A stretch of DNA of 64,000 nt from Eudromia elegans (GCA_003342815.1 PTEX01000163.1:1209542-1273541), one strand, 5' to 3'; shown: positions 46,737-60,649, counted from the stretch's first letter. Notes: generated by a model not told the origin, from the letters alone. Program-made: numbers and translations.

Positions 46737-49700
46737 ACACACATATTTGGAGCTTCCCAGAGTCCCAGAGCAAGATTATCTTGAGAGCAATCCTGCTCAT
46801 AAAAACATACGGCACAAAATTATGTAGATATAATATTTGGAAGAAGCTTAAGGATCAAGTACAGTGTGGGTTAGTACTCCGCACTTGGGTTAATGTCTTG
46901 GCAAGGGGTGAATGTTGTAGGCGGTCAGCTTTTAACCCTCTTACTGGAGTAAATGGAGTAACTTAGAGCTCAACTTGGGGGTACCTTGGAGGAAGGAAGG
47001 GAGGGAGGTACCAATGGGCAGCTGCAGCTGGGCAAAGGCCAACGTTCTTCTTTTATACAGGCAGATAGAATGCTATAAGACATCCAACACTCAGAAGAGG
47101 AAACTAGTCAGAAAACTGCTCTGAAATATCAATCTTCTTAATTCTAGGTACCAATCAATCTTCTAATTGATGTTTGAGACTGTATCTAAACAGGGAGTTA
47201 CACTTTCCGCTCACTCTTTTTCTTCTCCAGATGCTTTTAGATCAAACTCCCAGATGTAAGAGGCAAAAGGATTATACATAATTTAAAAGCCCAATCAGTC
47301 AAGCCAAAACAAACCAATATAACACTCCTGATCTTTCACTTACACACGACCTACACTTTGCTCTTACCTCCAGCACTGAAGTGCTCTTTGCTTTAGAAAC
47401 ATGGAGGTACCAGCTGAAACTGCTGGGCAGTGTTGCCAAGTTCTTACAGCCGTTACTATTTCCCCTTCTGCATCTGTTCCACGGCAAGGACCATGGTCTC
47501 CTCTGAGGCCTAACATATAGTGCAACAGTCATGATTCTGACTCAACATTTATTTATACATGCACACACCTCAACACACGAATATTTTCCAAAATAAATGT
47601 GATTTTGTCAGTGCTGCATTACTTCAAAGCTGCTCTTCATTAATATGGAATACTTTTATAAATCTAATTACCTATTCATCTCTTATCTTTCAAATAGAAA
47701 CACTGTTTACTTTTTCACACCATTTTTATAAGCCCTTAGGAGCCTGGAAAAAGAAGAAGAAGAAGAAAAAAAAAAGAACACAGAAAAGGAGACTTAAAAG
47801 AATATTTCTATAATTTTAAATGTTTCCAAGTCTCATTGAAAATTACTTTCAGGCTAGCTACCCAATGCATATTTTAGTGTACAGACTCATTGAGCCTACT
47901 CTAAAGCACAACCTCCTTAATTTCTGTAATAGTGATAATCAGTGAGCACCTCTCGGAACATACTCCCCCATCATTACCAGAAAGACTTTGAAGATTAAAA
48001 AAAAAAAAAAAAAGCAGCACTTGCACAAACATATCCTAAGATGTTAAAAGGTAACACAACCTTTGCAATTGTAAAAATCAGCATAAGTTATCATTATATA
48101 CTTATACTTTCAAGACAATACTAAAGATTAGGTTTGTTTTCATTTACACACAAGTACAGAGTAAGTAGTCTATATTTAGTCTAAATTAGATTCTCTTTTA
48201 GTTTATCTTCTCTGAAAAAAGAGTGAGAATCTTTCAAGGAAGGGAAACCAAACTTCTATACTTCATATGACAGACTTGCTAATGAACCAGTAAATTAGAA
48301 AACCTCTAGTTGATAAAAGTAGAGCTAGGCTTTTTCAAAATTATTGACTTTGAGGAGGAGTAAGTATTAGGTAGCTATATGTATTATTATAGCCACAAAG
48401 TCCAATTATTTTTTAAAAGGCATTAGGGAAAGTAATCAGGTAATTAGTGATTTTAAAAAAAATATTTTGTAATGGTATTTGCACTAACATATAGGTGATA
48501 TTTTCTGCACTTACAAAGTTTTAGAATCACAGTGCACAACTCAATATTTATTATATAATTAACATAAATTTCTAAGCTGTCAGCAGTAAAATACCGTCTG
48601 AAAACATTCTGCCCTTTATACAGGTAAGTATACAACCTACTTTCAAAAGTTCAAAATCACAAACCAATTCTGCATAGAGCAAAGTGTAATGTATTTTTTT
48701 AAAAAAAGCTAACTGAATTTAGATCAAAGATTTGATCAAAAACTTGCTGAAACTAGAAATAAATACTTCTATGGAAATTACATAAAAAAACTCTCAGTAA
48801 AATAACATAGGCAGTATCAACTTATAACAGAAATACCTCATGTCAAATAGATTCATTGGTACCTAATTTGTCAGTAATTTGTCAGTAAAAAAAAAAGTGT
48901 TTAGAGCTGCTATAAGGCTACCAGTGGAAAATAAAAATAGCTCCTCACCCCCCAACCCCATCCTGCTTCAAAAGTTTGAAGATATGGGGTTGTAAAAACC
49001 TGAAAAAAAGGAAATGGTATGTGTGAAGTCAGCAGTTCAGCCAGGCAGCTGGAAACCGGTTCATTAACAGCTTTAAATATTCTTAAAATGCCATTCTTCC
49101 CACATGAAAGGGTATTTTTAATGTTATATTCAAATAAATTAAAAATATAGTTCAAAGCATTTACTTTACATAGAAACGTAAAACTATTGTAAGACTACAT
49201 CTGCTAATACATATGTACAGTAGCATAAGAGTTCAACAAATTGTTTAAGCATTTTGGAAAATTCATCCCTCTAATACCTCTGTGCTGATTTCCACTTTCC
49301 TATTTTTGCCTGGAGGACTGCTCCTAAAAACATTTGTCACTATTATTCAGCCTGACTTCAGTCAAATGACACTCAGATTTCTGTCATGCAACAAGCCAAC
49401 TAAACAATGCACAGAAAGACCTATGTGATGAGCACTGGCTATATGCTGAATCCCAGCATCAAATTCTCTATAAGCCCAGATTCATCTTCTCTTCCTTCAG
49501 CTGAGCCTCCCCCAGCACAAGAGAGCTTTCTGACTGTTTACTCTGTGAGGCACCAAGCATACTTTTAGAACAGTGCAAACCAAACAGGTTAAGGGAGAAG
49601 AGAAATTGCTACTGCAAACATAACAAGAAATGCCCAGAGGCTAGTATGGATTGGGATGCTCAGGACCCCTACAGAGCTTTTCTGCATTTGTCTTTTACAG

Positions 49701-52700
49701 AAAACAAGCAATATCAACAGTTTTACATGCCTCAAAAGCAGAGAGCATGTGTACACAAGGGCGCTAGGGGCAGAAAGACAAGCAAAAGAGGGAGGGCAAA
49801 AAAAGGGATTTTACAACCTGTTAGACAACTTCGGCTTCCTCCCTTCTGCACCGCCTCCAAACTCTACAAGGACTGTGGAAGCTCAGCTCATATACAATCT
49901 AACAGAGCCCTACCAATGCATCTCGGAGCTGACATCCATCCCTTTGGTCCAGATTTGTTTATTAATACACCAGAGTAACCAGAGGTCATAACGCGACCAT
50001 CTATTATTTGGTGCAAAAATCCATGAGTAGTAAATACAGAGCATGGCACTTCTTTTTTTAATTGATGACTCCAAGAATAGTCTTAGGATCTCTCCACATA
50101 CAACCAGTCTCATGCAAGCCAGCTTGCTCTGAAGCAGGAGACACTTGCCTCTCCCTGGCTGTACTCAAAGACAGTAGCAACCTACTTCTGCCACCATCCT
50201 CCTGCAGTGCTTGAGGTGCATCGCACCTATCTTCTGCAATCCCAAACAGTACTGCTAGCTAGGACTAGCAACCAGCGCTCATTACCAAAGGCAGAACTTG
50301 CCTCACACCATGCCTATCTCCTGCTGTAACACACTGTGATGTATGCTCCTTCGCATCATTTACACAACTAAATTACCCCTCAGGGAATTTCCTGACACTT
50401 CTCCTTCCACAGGATGTTTCTGAGGGGAAGAAAACACAAGGAGGCTGACTGCAGCCTTCACTACTCATCTGCATTCCAGGCACACTCAAAAGCTGCCAGC
50501 CAGCCAGCCAAGGCTCACCTGGGCTTCTAGCAGTTATAGCTCTTCTTCCCTACTTTTTAGAAAAGAAACAATCCTTCATTAATACCCTTCCAAAAGGGAA
50601 TGGAATCATCTTCTGCACAGACATTGTCAAAAATATTTGCACAGACACTCATAAGTGTTGTTCAATGTCGCTAGACATTTCTGCAGATAGTAAAGTATTA
50701 ACAGGGCATAACAGGCACAAGAGACAAACCAGTGCTGAGGCTCAAGGCTCTAGAGGCTAGACAGCCACAAACACTCTGCAGTAGAACCTGCCATACTCGT
50801 TAAAAAAAAGAACACAAAACCACACACACACAAAAGAAGTTGAAAACTCCAAAGCATCAGAGAACATCCAAAGTAAATCCAACGCCCCATCCCCAATCTC
50901 TGAGATGACTGTCTGCTTCTACAAAGCAGTACGAGAATGAGTTTAATGGGGCAGCTTTCCTCATCTATTCTCCATCTGTACCAAGATTACAGCCATAGCC
51001 ACTCCCTCAGCTCTGCTACACAGGGTTTAAACTGGAGAAAATTTGGCCACATTCATCCAGGTAGCATTTCTCCTACAACAAGCCAGAAAAAATATTACTT
51101 GAAACACACTGATAATATTTGGCAGGTAAATATTATGCTGTTCATCTCATGATTAAAGCCTATACAAATCTCTGGGTTTTACAGAAAGCTTCCTGCCTCT
51201 TTCAAGCACTCCAGTACATTGTACACAAAAGATTTAATATCAAAAGTTCCAGCAAGTGTGCTAGCAGCCCTTTTAATCTCTGAACCCTTAATATATGACA
51301 GTGTCACTAACATATTTCACCAGACTTAAAAGCTCCGATGCCCTTTCACATTCCTCTACATTCCAAATTAAGAAATTATTCTTTTAAAATTCTTTTAAAA
51401 ACCTCTGCTTAGGGGTGCACACATTGCCCTGAACTTTCCCATGTCAATACACCACAGCCTCCATATATATATATACTTACATAAATAACAATATACACTT
51501 CATTCATGTACCTCATCAAACAGTGCTACTCTCTTGTAGGTTTTATAAACTACAGATACTCTCTGAACTAATGCATGCTAGAGATAATGACAGGCTCAAG
51601 GCTTAATCCTGAGCTAAAAAGGGATATCATATTACCTAGAGAAGAAAGAGAACTTAAACTTCCTCTATAGAAATTCATCTCTTTCGCCCAAAGACAAGAT
51701 TGCTTTGTTATCTCAGATAAAATTTCACCTGATTTGTGTACGTGAGGGCCTAGAATCAAAAGATTTAATTAGAATATCTAACTGCAATGCAATATCTTAC
51801 TTGCCTTTTAGATTTTAACATATCAGTGGGGAACAGCACAGAAAGTACATCATACGTGGAGGAAAACCATCAATTTGAAAATATTGTTCATACTGAAGCT
51901 GCATATAACATTGTTCCAACAAACGTGAAGAAGTATTTTAAGACTAGTCTGGACACAAGGTATCCAGACAGCTTTTTTTGTTCCCAGAGGAAGATGCTGT
52001 CTCTGAACAAACAGAAGAGCAGTAAAAAAAATGTTGAATATTTTAGTTTTTCAGGAAGAACTTGCATAAACGAAAAGTATGATATAAAAAAATCAGTCTG
52101 AATTTTTTAAAATCAGAAAGATCAGAACCTGGCAATTCCTTACTGCACAAATTTAAGACTCTACTGCAGGCAACTACGGCATACGGAATACTAAAATCAC
52201 AACCTCCAAGAAAATAAGTTATGATAAGTCCATTAACAATGTAGCAGTCATCTCCAAAAGAATGTGAACTATTTATCCTATCAGGAGATTGAACAGATAA
52301 CTCAAAGCAGACAGCCCCAAGGTGTTAGGCATGTCCGAATGAGGGCGGCTACACCAGGTACCATGCATGAAGGTGGGAAGAGGTATGCATGTATATATTT
52401 CTGTATGTGGAAACTCTCCAGAGAAATTCAGAAACATGTGCTCATTTCTTAGGAAAACATAGTGATTCATCCTATTTCAGCTCTTCAAAGATTTAGCAGA
52501 AACCATGCACACTCTTACAGTGTATCAAGCATAATACCTCTGCAATCCCTCCTTAAAAAAAAAGAAAGCTGCATCCAGCAAGTCTTAAAACTTATCTCAC
52601 TCTTCAGGTGCCCAACTGCAAGGACATAACAGCTGCAGACTCCTTTCAGTTCACAATATTAAGCTTATCCTAGAAAGAATTCAGAAGAGCAAGAAGAAAG

Positions 52701-53000
52701 TAAATCAAGAAAAAGTATTGGACCCAGACTTTTTTGTCCTGTTCCAAAGACAAAAAAAAAAAAAGCTAAAGCAAGAAAGTCACATTTTGGGATAGAGACC
52801 TTCTGAAGAGGTTTACTAAAGGTAGGGGATAATATTGCCTTCCCTACCGCAAATAATTTAGTTGCACAAACCTTTCCTGAATATTCAGCATATACAAAAA
52901 GGGAAGGAACATCTGAATAAGCCTAAATAAAATAGGCAAGAAGGCTTATAAATTTTGCTGTTGCTGTCTAAACAGGTGAGATGCAGCTCCTGACTTTCCT

Positions 53001-53063
53001 ACACACATATATTCATGCACATGTAGACATATATATACATATATACACATATATATATATATC
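53001..53063. repeat. AC/AT simple repeat
   Basis: ACACACATATATTCATGCAC is followed by ATGTAGACATATATATACAT and a final AT run. Alternating purine-pyrimidine composition. Confidence 0.85.
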
Positions 53064-56000
53064 TCCATGTTAACAAAAGAAGAATGACAAATAAGAAAGA
53101 CATGCAAGTAACTCCGAGCATCATCACCACTATTTATGCACTGGTTACTCTTTGTCTATAAACCTGTTGAAAATAAACAGGCTGTGTGCTCATCGCTGGC
53201 TCAGGTATGTGAAGCCATCCCTGCCTCCTTCCACAGCTTCAGCTGGCCCTTACAAAAATAAGGTTTTATAAAGTGGCCCAAGCTACATCTGGAACAAAAC
53301 CCCCTCTTCACCCAGACACACAACAAATAATCTATTCTAGGAGATATCACAAACAAGAGGACAAGCTTTAGGCAGCCTTTACGCGACTCACCAGCCGCTG
53401 TCTTGCTGATCCAGGAGCGGGAGGCAGCAGGGCTGCTCCAGGCCTGGCACTGCTGCAGGTGCGGCATGCAGCACCACTGCCCATGCAGGACAGGCATCGG
53501 CAGGGGCACACAATGCTCCCCAGCAAGCGACGGCTTCATGCACATGTGCCCTCTGAGAAGAAATAACAACGCGCAGAACAACTTAACTGTCTCACTTTTA
53601 CAGGCTCCACCTGCTGCAAATGAAGCATCTGTCCACTTAGACATAATAAGCTGTACACATGTACCTCATATCTCACCATGACTTCTGCACTGAAGTGATG
53701 AGTCATAAACTCAACTATATATATCCAGTTTCAAAAGCTTTCTACCCACCACTAAATCAAGGTATCAGCAAATTATAGAAGACTTAGATCTTAAAAGAAG
53801 TCTTCAAAACAAGCCATACAAATTGTATTAGCAAAACATTGTCATATACCAAAAGGCAAAATAGAGTCAAAGAGAATCATATTAGCATATTGGAATGCTA
53901 ATAAATATTGTGGGACTTGAATTTACATTAAGTCAAACTACAAATTAAAAGTATTTGCAAAATTACCAAGACTGTTAAATATAATGAAACCATTTAAACC
54001 TACAAAATCAAGCCATTTTACATTTAGCATTTCTTGTGATATGTATTTATAAATTGCTCTCTTAAGTCTTGAGAACTTGATATAGGATTTTTTTTTGTCT
54101 CTTTATGAATGTTAGAAAAATCTCAGAGGTCTCCTGGCCAATTTTTTCTGCATTTCTTGTATATTAGAGAATACTAAGAGCATAGTCCTCTACAATTAAG
54201 ATTTTAATCTCTGGAAGTAACTTATACAAAGATTGGATGCCTAAGGCTATTCCTTTAAAACTTGAATAAATAAAAAAACTTAAATTCTCAACAGATGCAG
54301 AGGTCAAGATGCTGGTTAACTGTCTTCTATAGGCTCCTTGAAGCACTGTACTAGTCTCCATGCTGTATTTTGCTCTCTATTTACTCTTGGAAAACATTAC
54401 AGTACAAAATGGTATCTTAAAAGGCTGTCTTAAAACATGCAAAAGCCCTGCATTTCATCCATTCTTATTTGAGGCAGATGCACCTAGACCAATAATAAAG
54501 TCCGCTGCAGTCATGGACAGTTAATGGCAAGTGCAATTTTTTCTTTGTGCCAAGGGATAATTACCAAAGGCTTAATTTTTCCCCTTACATCCACTGCATT
54601 ATGGATTGACTGCAACAGCAAAGGGAGAAGACAAGGCTTACCCTCTGCTCACAAATCTATTTAAACATTAAAATTATGAAACAAACTCATGAGAAAAGGA
54701 CACCTATGTGCAAAGGGCAGAAGGAGTTTTCTGCATTTGCTTTAGCCTTCTTCACATTCTCTCCTCTTCAGGAAAGATATGTTATTTTATATATGCTACT
54801 TTTAGACAGCACTGAGAATGTATCAATTCCAGCATCTAGAAATTCCACTCTAGCAGCCAGATGTGCTTGGTTTTGCATGGGAAAGATGCTCAAAGGCCTA
54901 TCTGGAACTCTAGCTACTCCAGAAAACACCACCTATACCTCATAAGAGCACTGTATTTGGATGCAGCAAGAAAAAACAGCTGCAGGGGAAAAGCAAGAGG
55001 ACAGAGCAAAGAGAGAGGGAAAAAAAAAAAAGCATTCACACATTTGGCATAGTAATAAATACCAAGTACAAGGAAATATATTTTACAGGTCTCTCACTGA
55101 GCTTCCCCAAGTCACATTCAACACTTAATGTACAATCAAATGATAAGAATAACCTGATGCAGGACATTAGAATCAAAATTTAAGTTTGCAGAGCTACTCA
55201 GCTTCACGTTAGTGTGAAAGCAACTTGCACTTGTAGCTGTAACATGCTCAAAAGCAGCCAAACTTTTTTAGAGATTTTGAACATTACTATAAAAATATTT
55301 CATACCAGTTGGCCAACAATGCACTATACAAACCGCAGTAAGAACATAAACTAGAAAACTACAGCATCAACTCTGCTAGCTTGAGGCTTACCTCAAGCAA
55401 AATAGGGAAACACTTTTTGTGTCCCAAAAATGGACCATGTTATACAGCAGTTAGCTTTACAAAGTTAAATATTTCCAAGTCAGAATTTAGTTTTACCACA
55501 TTCTCTTCCCTATTGCCTCCCGCTTATGTAACTGTGAGACTTCCCATAAACAGGATAGCAAAGCTATTTTTCTTTACATCAATTCAAGCAACATCATCCT
55601 TAAATAGGACTGACATTTTATTTTACTCTAAGGAAGGAAAAAAAGAGTTTCTCCTGGCTCAACACAAGCAATTCAGTTGTACGAGCAGTCTCTCTGATCA
55701 TGCCATCACGGAGTTCTTGATGGTAGATCTTGAAGATCTGGTCACTCGCAAGCCGCTCACACTCCCATTTACTACCTGCTGTTAATATGACAGTTTCTAA
55801 CATAACTGTAATACAGAAAATACCAGAAAAAAACTGCCCAATCATTATTTTTCCCATCTGACCATGAGTAACTACCAGGCCGCTCTTGTCACTTCTACAT
55901 AATGGAGACACAGCATAAATGTTTTAAAAGTTTAAATGTTTAAGAGTGCCATTGCTCAAACAGTAATTCTCAAACAAAAAATAAAATCATAATCATTCAA

Positions 56001-56175
56001 AATTTCACTCAAAAGTTATTTACCAGCCAGGCAAAGCATGCTCTGAAAAGCTACAAACAGAGCTACAAAGCGTTTGTTTTGCAGAGTTTAAGCTCCAAAT
56101 CCAGCCTAGTTATCATATGCGTGAGTCACAAGCCGAGTTTACCCTACTAGACCTCACCAAGACAGCAGCACCTAC

Positions 56176-56300
56176 CCTCCGCCCTGCGCTTCCCAGGCTC
56201 CAGCGTCGTTTCGAGGGCTATTAGCCAGGCTACGTTTTACAGCCTGAGCACTCGGTGGGAAGATAGCTGTGGGGAACGGCTCGCGGGCTGAACTGCAGTA
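56176..56300 (-). other. SCML2: Candidate noncoding first exon, left option
   Basis: The minus strand has GGCGGAGG followed by a strong donor GTAGGTGCTG, with the donor's first base at 56175. If the transcript starts in the left half of the island, this would be the end of the 5' UTR exon. The start of the exon is not determined. Confidence 0.3.
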
Positions 56301-56706
56301 AATAAGCACCCAGACCGCTCCGCTCCCGCAGCCCCGCCGCGCACACGCGCTAATCCGGGAGGGCTTCGCTCCACTGCCGCGCTCCGCCGCCCACCGCGGC
56401 CGCTGTCACCACCATCAACTCTTCGTGTTGTAACCGCTTTTTTTCTGCTGCTTCTTCCCCGACCCGCGGCACCTCATGAGGGCCGTGGATGCCCCAACCG
56501 CCGCCAACGGCCGCCGCGCGCGCTGTCCCTTCCCCCGCGCTTGAGGCGCTACCGCCGGTAACGGCGCAGCCTCCGCGCGCTCCTGTCAAACGCGGCGCCG
56601 GCCCCCGCGCAGCGGAGCCCGCCCCAGCGCCTCCCGCTGCCCCGCAGGGTGCCCGGGAGCAGCCGGGCCCCGCCGCCCAGGGCCTCGCCTGCCCTCGCCC
56701 CGCCGC

Positions 56707-56996
56707 NNNNNNNNNNNNNNNNNNNNNNNNNNNNNNNNNNNNNNNNNNNNNNNNNNNNNNNNNNNNNNNNNNNNNNNNNNNNNNNNNNNNNNNNNNNNNN
56801 NNNNNNNNNNNNNNNNNNNNNNNNNNNNNNNNNNNNNNNNNNNNNNNNNNNNNNNNNNNNNNNNNNNNNNNNNNNNNNNNNNNNNNNNNNNNNNNNNNNN
56901 NNNNNNNNNNNNNNNNNNNNNNNNNNNNNNNNNNNNNNNNNNNNNNNNNNNNNNNNNNNNNNNNNNNNNNNNNNNNNNNNNNNNNNNNNNNNNNNN
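56707..56996. other. Assembly gap of 290 N in the CpG island
   Basis: All bases are N. The flanks are extremely GC-rich, so failure of sequencing through GC-rich DNA is likely. Part of the promoter or first exon may be hidden here. Confidence 0.98.
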
Positions 56997-57029
56997 GCCG
57001 CAGCCCCCCGCGCCGCAGCCAGCCCCTAC

Positions 57030-57210
57030 CTGCGGGGGGGCGCCCCCAGCTCCGGCGCGGCCGCCGCTCGCCTCGTGCCCGGGCCGCCCTGCCCGTTAGC
57101 TGCGCTCGCTCGGCGCCGGCCGCCCGCTTCCCTCCCCGCGCTCCGCCCGCGTTCAAATCTGGCGCCTTCCCCTCCCCGGCTGGGGCGGGCGGGTTCCCGC
57201 CGCGGAGCCA
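57030..57210 (-). other. SCML2: Candidate noncoding first exon, right option
   Basis: On the minus strand CCCCCCCGCAG is followed by donor GTAGGGGCTG (first base at 57029). Upstream at 57207-57214 is a YY1-like motif, often found just downstream of start sites in such promoters. Exon start is a guess; no coding frame is proposed. Confidence 0.3.
57152..57166 (-). promoter_or_regulatory. CDE/CHR-like bipartite element
   Basis: The minus strand reads GGCGC-CAGA-TTTGAA: a CDE-type GC core, a four-base spacer and the canonical CHR TTTGAA. That is the spacing known from cell-cycle promoters such as CDC25C, which are bound by DREAM/MuvB. The match is short, so function is a suggestion only. Confidence 0.35.
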
Positions 57211-59210
57211 TTTTGCGAGGGGCGGCCGCCCCGCTCCCCCGCGCTGCCCTGTACTGGAGGGGAGCTCCTCGTGGAAGCGGGGTAAATAAGTAAGCGAAGA
57301 GCGAATAAATAAACAGATAGATAGAAAAAAGCCGCCGCCGGGTCGAGCGTCCCTGTGCCCCTGTTGGCGGGGAGGGAGCAGCGGGGCTCGCCCGAGCAAC
57401 GGCCGCCGGCAGCCGTTGGCAGCGGGCTCGGTGGTGCCGGGCCCTGTGTCCTGGGACGGAGCCTTTCCGGCTCGGGGAAATAAAAATAATTTATCCTTAG
57501 GCAGGTATTTATAGAGGAAACGTTCAGTGTGAATGGTTAAAACCTGTCAAGTTTACGAGCAACTAGTGGCAGGGCTTTATGATGGGGGATGTCAGCCAAG
57601 TGTGGTGCTGCCTCACGGCCGCGGGTCTGATTCCTGATGTGTGGGAATTAAACGGGCTGGTGGTGGAAAGGTGGAGCCGGGGCAGTGCCTAAGTAATGTT
57701 CTGCCTAAATCCATGTGCAGGCTCACCATCTTTTAATGTATGTTAACATCTGTGTATCCACTTGAAGCATTACTACAGATACTAGAGATCCGTGCTTGTA
57801 AGTAACGTGTAACCATTTTAAAAATTACTTCCTTGGTGTTATAAGAGGGCTAGTTCCCATTTTATAAGCTGTGGGTGTTTCAGTGCAGAGCCCTAAAGGC
57901 CTGTAGGCATAACTGTATCAATGTAGTGAGAATCCATCCCATTAATATCGCTGAGGTTTGGGGCTTCCCGTGCCCGAGTGTCATCTTCACTGCCTGCATC
58001 ACACAGAGTGAATCTTGAGTCTAAAACCAACCTAAGATCATAAGAGTGAAGCCTAGGGTGTTTTTAATGGAAATAATATAAAAAAAAAATCAATAAAGGG
58101 AAATCCAAACACATATTCCCCCCCGCCAAAAAAAAACCCACAAACTGGGCTGTATGAAAGTCAAATTCATGCAGACCATATTAATATCTTGTGTTGTGAA
58201 TGACTGCTAATAATTCATTTTAAGCATTCTCCTACGTAGCAAACAGTCCTTCAGAAGCATGAGTAAGTGCTTGCCACAAATCAGAAATGTTTAGATAATA
58301 TGAGAGAAATGAGTAAAAATACGTGAACACAAGTGATTAACAAGTATACGAAAGAGACAAATGCTGAAGATGCCGTGCATATACACAAAATACACATACA
58401 GAAACATCTTTACAATGATAACCGAGTGTGATGTGATAATAACAGATGGATTTCTGTGTAACTGGAAATACTTTTCCGTTTTATGACACCTTAAACTTCC
58501 TTAGGAAAATAAAAGAAAGCTCATGTCCTATTTAGAGGTGGATACAGAAGTATTTCAGGAATCAAAGGATAACCCCATGGGAGAGACAGAAGAAAAGAAG
58601 ATATATTTTTAGGATATACTTTAAATCCAGGCCAATGCTAGATATAATGTCTGAAGAGTTCATTCACTGTGAGCCAGTGGGTGACCATACCATTAGTTTC
58701 TGCAGCTATTGTTGCAGAGCCTGCCAAATGTGAACTGAGGCAGTCCTTGACCTGCTCTTAATTTTCCCAAGAGATTGAAATTGGGAAGCCTGAGCAGCAT
58801 TAATCCCTATACATAGACATCTGATATTGTGAAACTGACAATAAGCAATAGACATAAGAATAAATGCCTACAAGACTACAAGATCACAGGGCATTTCAGC
58901 AGCAAAAAGGTTAAGAACAGAACAAAAGAAAACTATTTTAAAGCACTTTGCTAATATAGAGATCAAATAGGTACACAGTGCCTTTATATGTCTTTTACCT
59001 ACTAGCTGTAGGTATTGCAAAGCAAACAATTTCCTTACAGAAGAACAAGAAGGATGCCTGCTTTTCCACCAGTGTGATGAGCTGATTTCTGGAGAATAAC
59101 CTGTCACATTTCATCGGCTTTTCAAAGGTACTAAACTGAATTGAATTATCTAGGTTACAAGCAATAGGCAATTTTTAAGCTCCGAGTACTCCTTACAAAG
59201 TTACTTAAAT

Positions 59211-59255
59211 GTGTATGTACACACACACATACATATACATACATAGGTATATATT
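59211..59255. repeat. AC/AT simple repeat
   Basis: GTGTATGTACACACACACAT followed by ACATATACATACATAGGTAT. Simple sequence with partial self-complementarity. Confidence 0.8.
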
Positions 59256-60649
59256 TGGCTTCACAGATTTTTGTAGGGAGAGTCCCTGATTTTTGAAAGG
59301 AGCAATAATAGCAAAATGAGAACAAGATGTTTCATGGAGATAGACTCCAGTAAACTCATAATATTCTTTTGTGGCTGGAAAGTTCATGAAATTTAAAAAG
59401 ATATTTAAGAGAATTGGCAGTTCCTCAAAGAAATAATATTAGGTCTGTAAGTGAATGCTATAGCTCCATGCAGAAAACTTAAGGAATATAGTAAAAGGTC
59501 AACTGTGCTGTCACAAACTCTTCCTGAACCTCAGTCACAAGAATAAAGCAGACAGAAAACAGAAAGTAGATTAAGTTACTTTGGACAGCTACAGAAGTGC
59601 GGCCTCATCATGCAGGATGAAAGAAGAAGAAAAAAAAAAAAGGAGGCAAAAAATGAGATGCAACTAGCAAGTGACATGGAGAATAACAGGAGTTCTTTCT
59701 AGCTACATATATTACTAGAAATAGAAAAGATTGAGCAAACGATGACTCCACTATCAAACAAAACTGCACCTCTAAGGCAACGAGTAACTGCCAACATAGC
59801 TTTCAAAAGGAAGAAAAGATGCCATAGAAGTCTAATATGTGGATGAGAAATATTGTGTGTCATGTATCTTGAGTTTAGTAACTTTTTTTTTGACACGATA
59901 TCTTATGAATTCTTTGAGTAAACAAGCTAAATACAATCCAGATTAAGATATTTCGGGATCTGCTACCAGTGGCTCTCTGTTGAGATGGTAGGGTGTTATA
60001 CTCAGCAGTGGCTCAGAGACCATATTTACACAACTGCAAACTGGGATTCTGTAGTATAATGAAGGATAGGTGTAGGATTTAAAAGAATTTTCACAAGCTA
60101 GAGATAGATAGAATCTGAATATCAGGGATAACTGCATGGTGCTGAGCTGAGGCAGGAATGATCAGTTGTACAGTTAGGAAATGGAGAACTACCGGGTATT
60201 CTGCAGAAAAAGATCTGCAGCTTTATGCAAAAGCAGAATATCTCTGATCATGTGAATCACAATCTGAACACAAGGTGACAATATTAGAATGCTGCAGTAA
60301 AAAAGTCAAACCGCATACAGAGATACAGAAATAGAGGCAGAGCGTCTTTGTAAAACAAGCAGTCTGCTGTAGATGGCCCTAGAGGAGCTCAGCAGCAGTC
60401 TGGCTGCCTTCAAGAAATGCATGGACCATGAATGGTGCCAAAAAGAACAATTAGAATGGTCAGATACCTAGAAAATACGCCCTAGGTGGAAGAAATGAAT
60501 AAGTATCAGATACGTAAAAGACGACTGTAAGGAAGAAGGGAAATATTTGCTCTCTGGATCCACAGTGAATGCATCAAGAAAGAACAAATGTAAAAAGCAG
60601 CAAAGAAAAATTCAGAAGTAAAAGCTTCCAGATTGCAAGGACAGGGAAG

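Larger units (their letters stand above)
43453..56175 (-). other. SCML2: SCML2 first intron (5' UTR exon to start-codon exon)
   Basis: About 13 kb, AT-rich. It holds an N gap next to a 54-base A run (46665-46734), GAA-rich and A-rich tracts near 47.75 kb and 48.0 kb, an AT/AC simple repeat (53001-53063) and a slightly GC-rich stretch at 53,390-53,540. No transposon body was recognised. A minus-strand open frame of 147 codons at 53201-53644 has no similarity that I can recognise and no supporting splice sites. Confidence 0.7.
56190..57480 (-). promoter_or_regulatory. SCML2: CpG-island promoter of SCML2
   Basis: A sharp change from AT-rich intron to very GC- and CpG-rich sequence covering about 1.3 kb, interrupted by a 290-base gap. 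It lies where the 5' end of the minus-strand gene is expected. Elements visible include GC boxes (GGGGCGGGCGGG at 57182-57193), a YY1-like core (minus-strand AAAATGGC at 57207-57214) and a CDE/CHR-spaced motif at 57152-57166. No TATA box was seen, as usual for CpG-island promoters. Exact transcription start sites cannot be read from the sequence. Confidence 0.8.

Noticed and set aside
49756..49772. GGGCGCTAGGGGCAG as a CTCF site
   Set aside because: The G block is one base short of the core spacing, so the match fails at several informative positions.
53201..53644. Minus-strand open frame of 147 codons
   Set aside because: Cys-rich but unrecognisable, in the first intron, with no convincing acceptor or donor in phase. 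It is treated as chance.
56350..57399. Open frames of 200-350 codons on both strands across the CpG island
   Set aside because: They run through 290 N bases and exist because GC-rich DNA lacks stop codons. The translations are Ala/Pro/Gly/Arg-rich with no domain.
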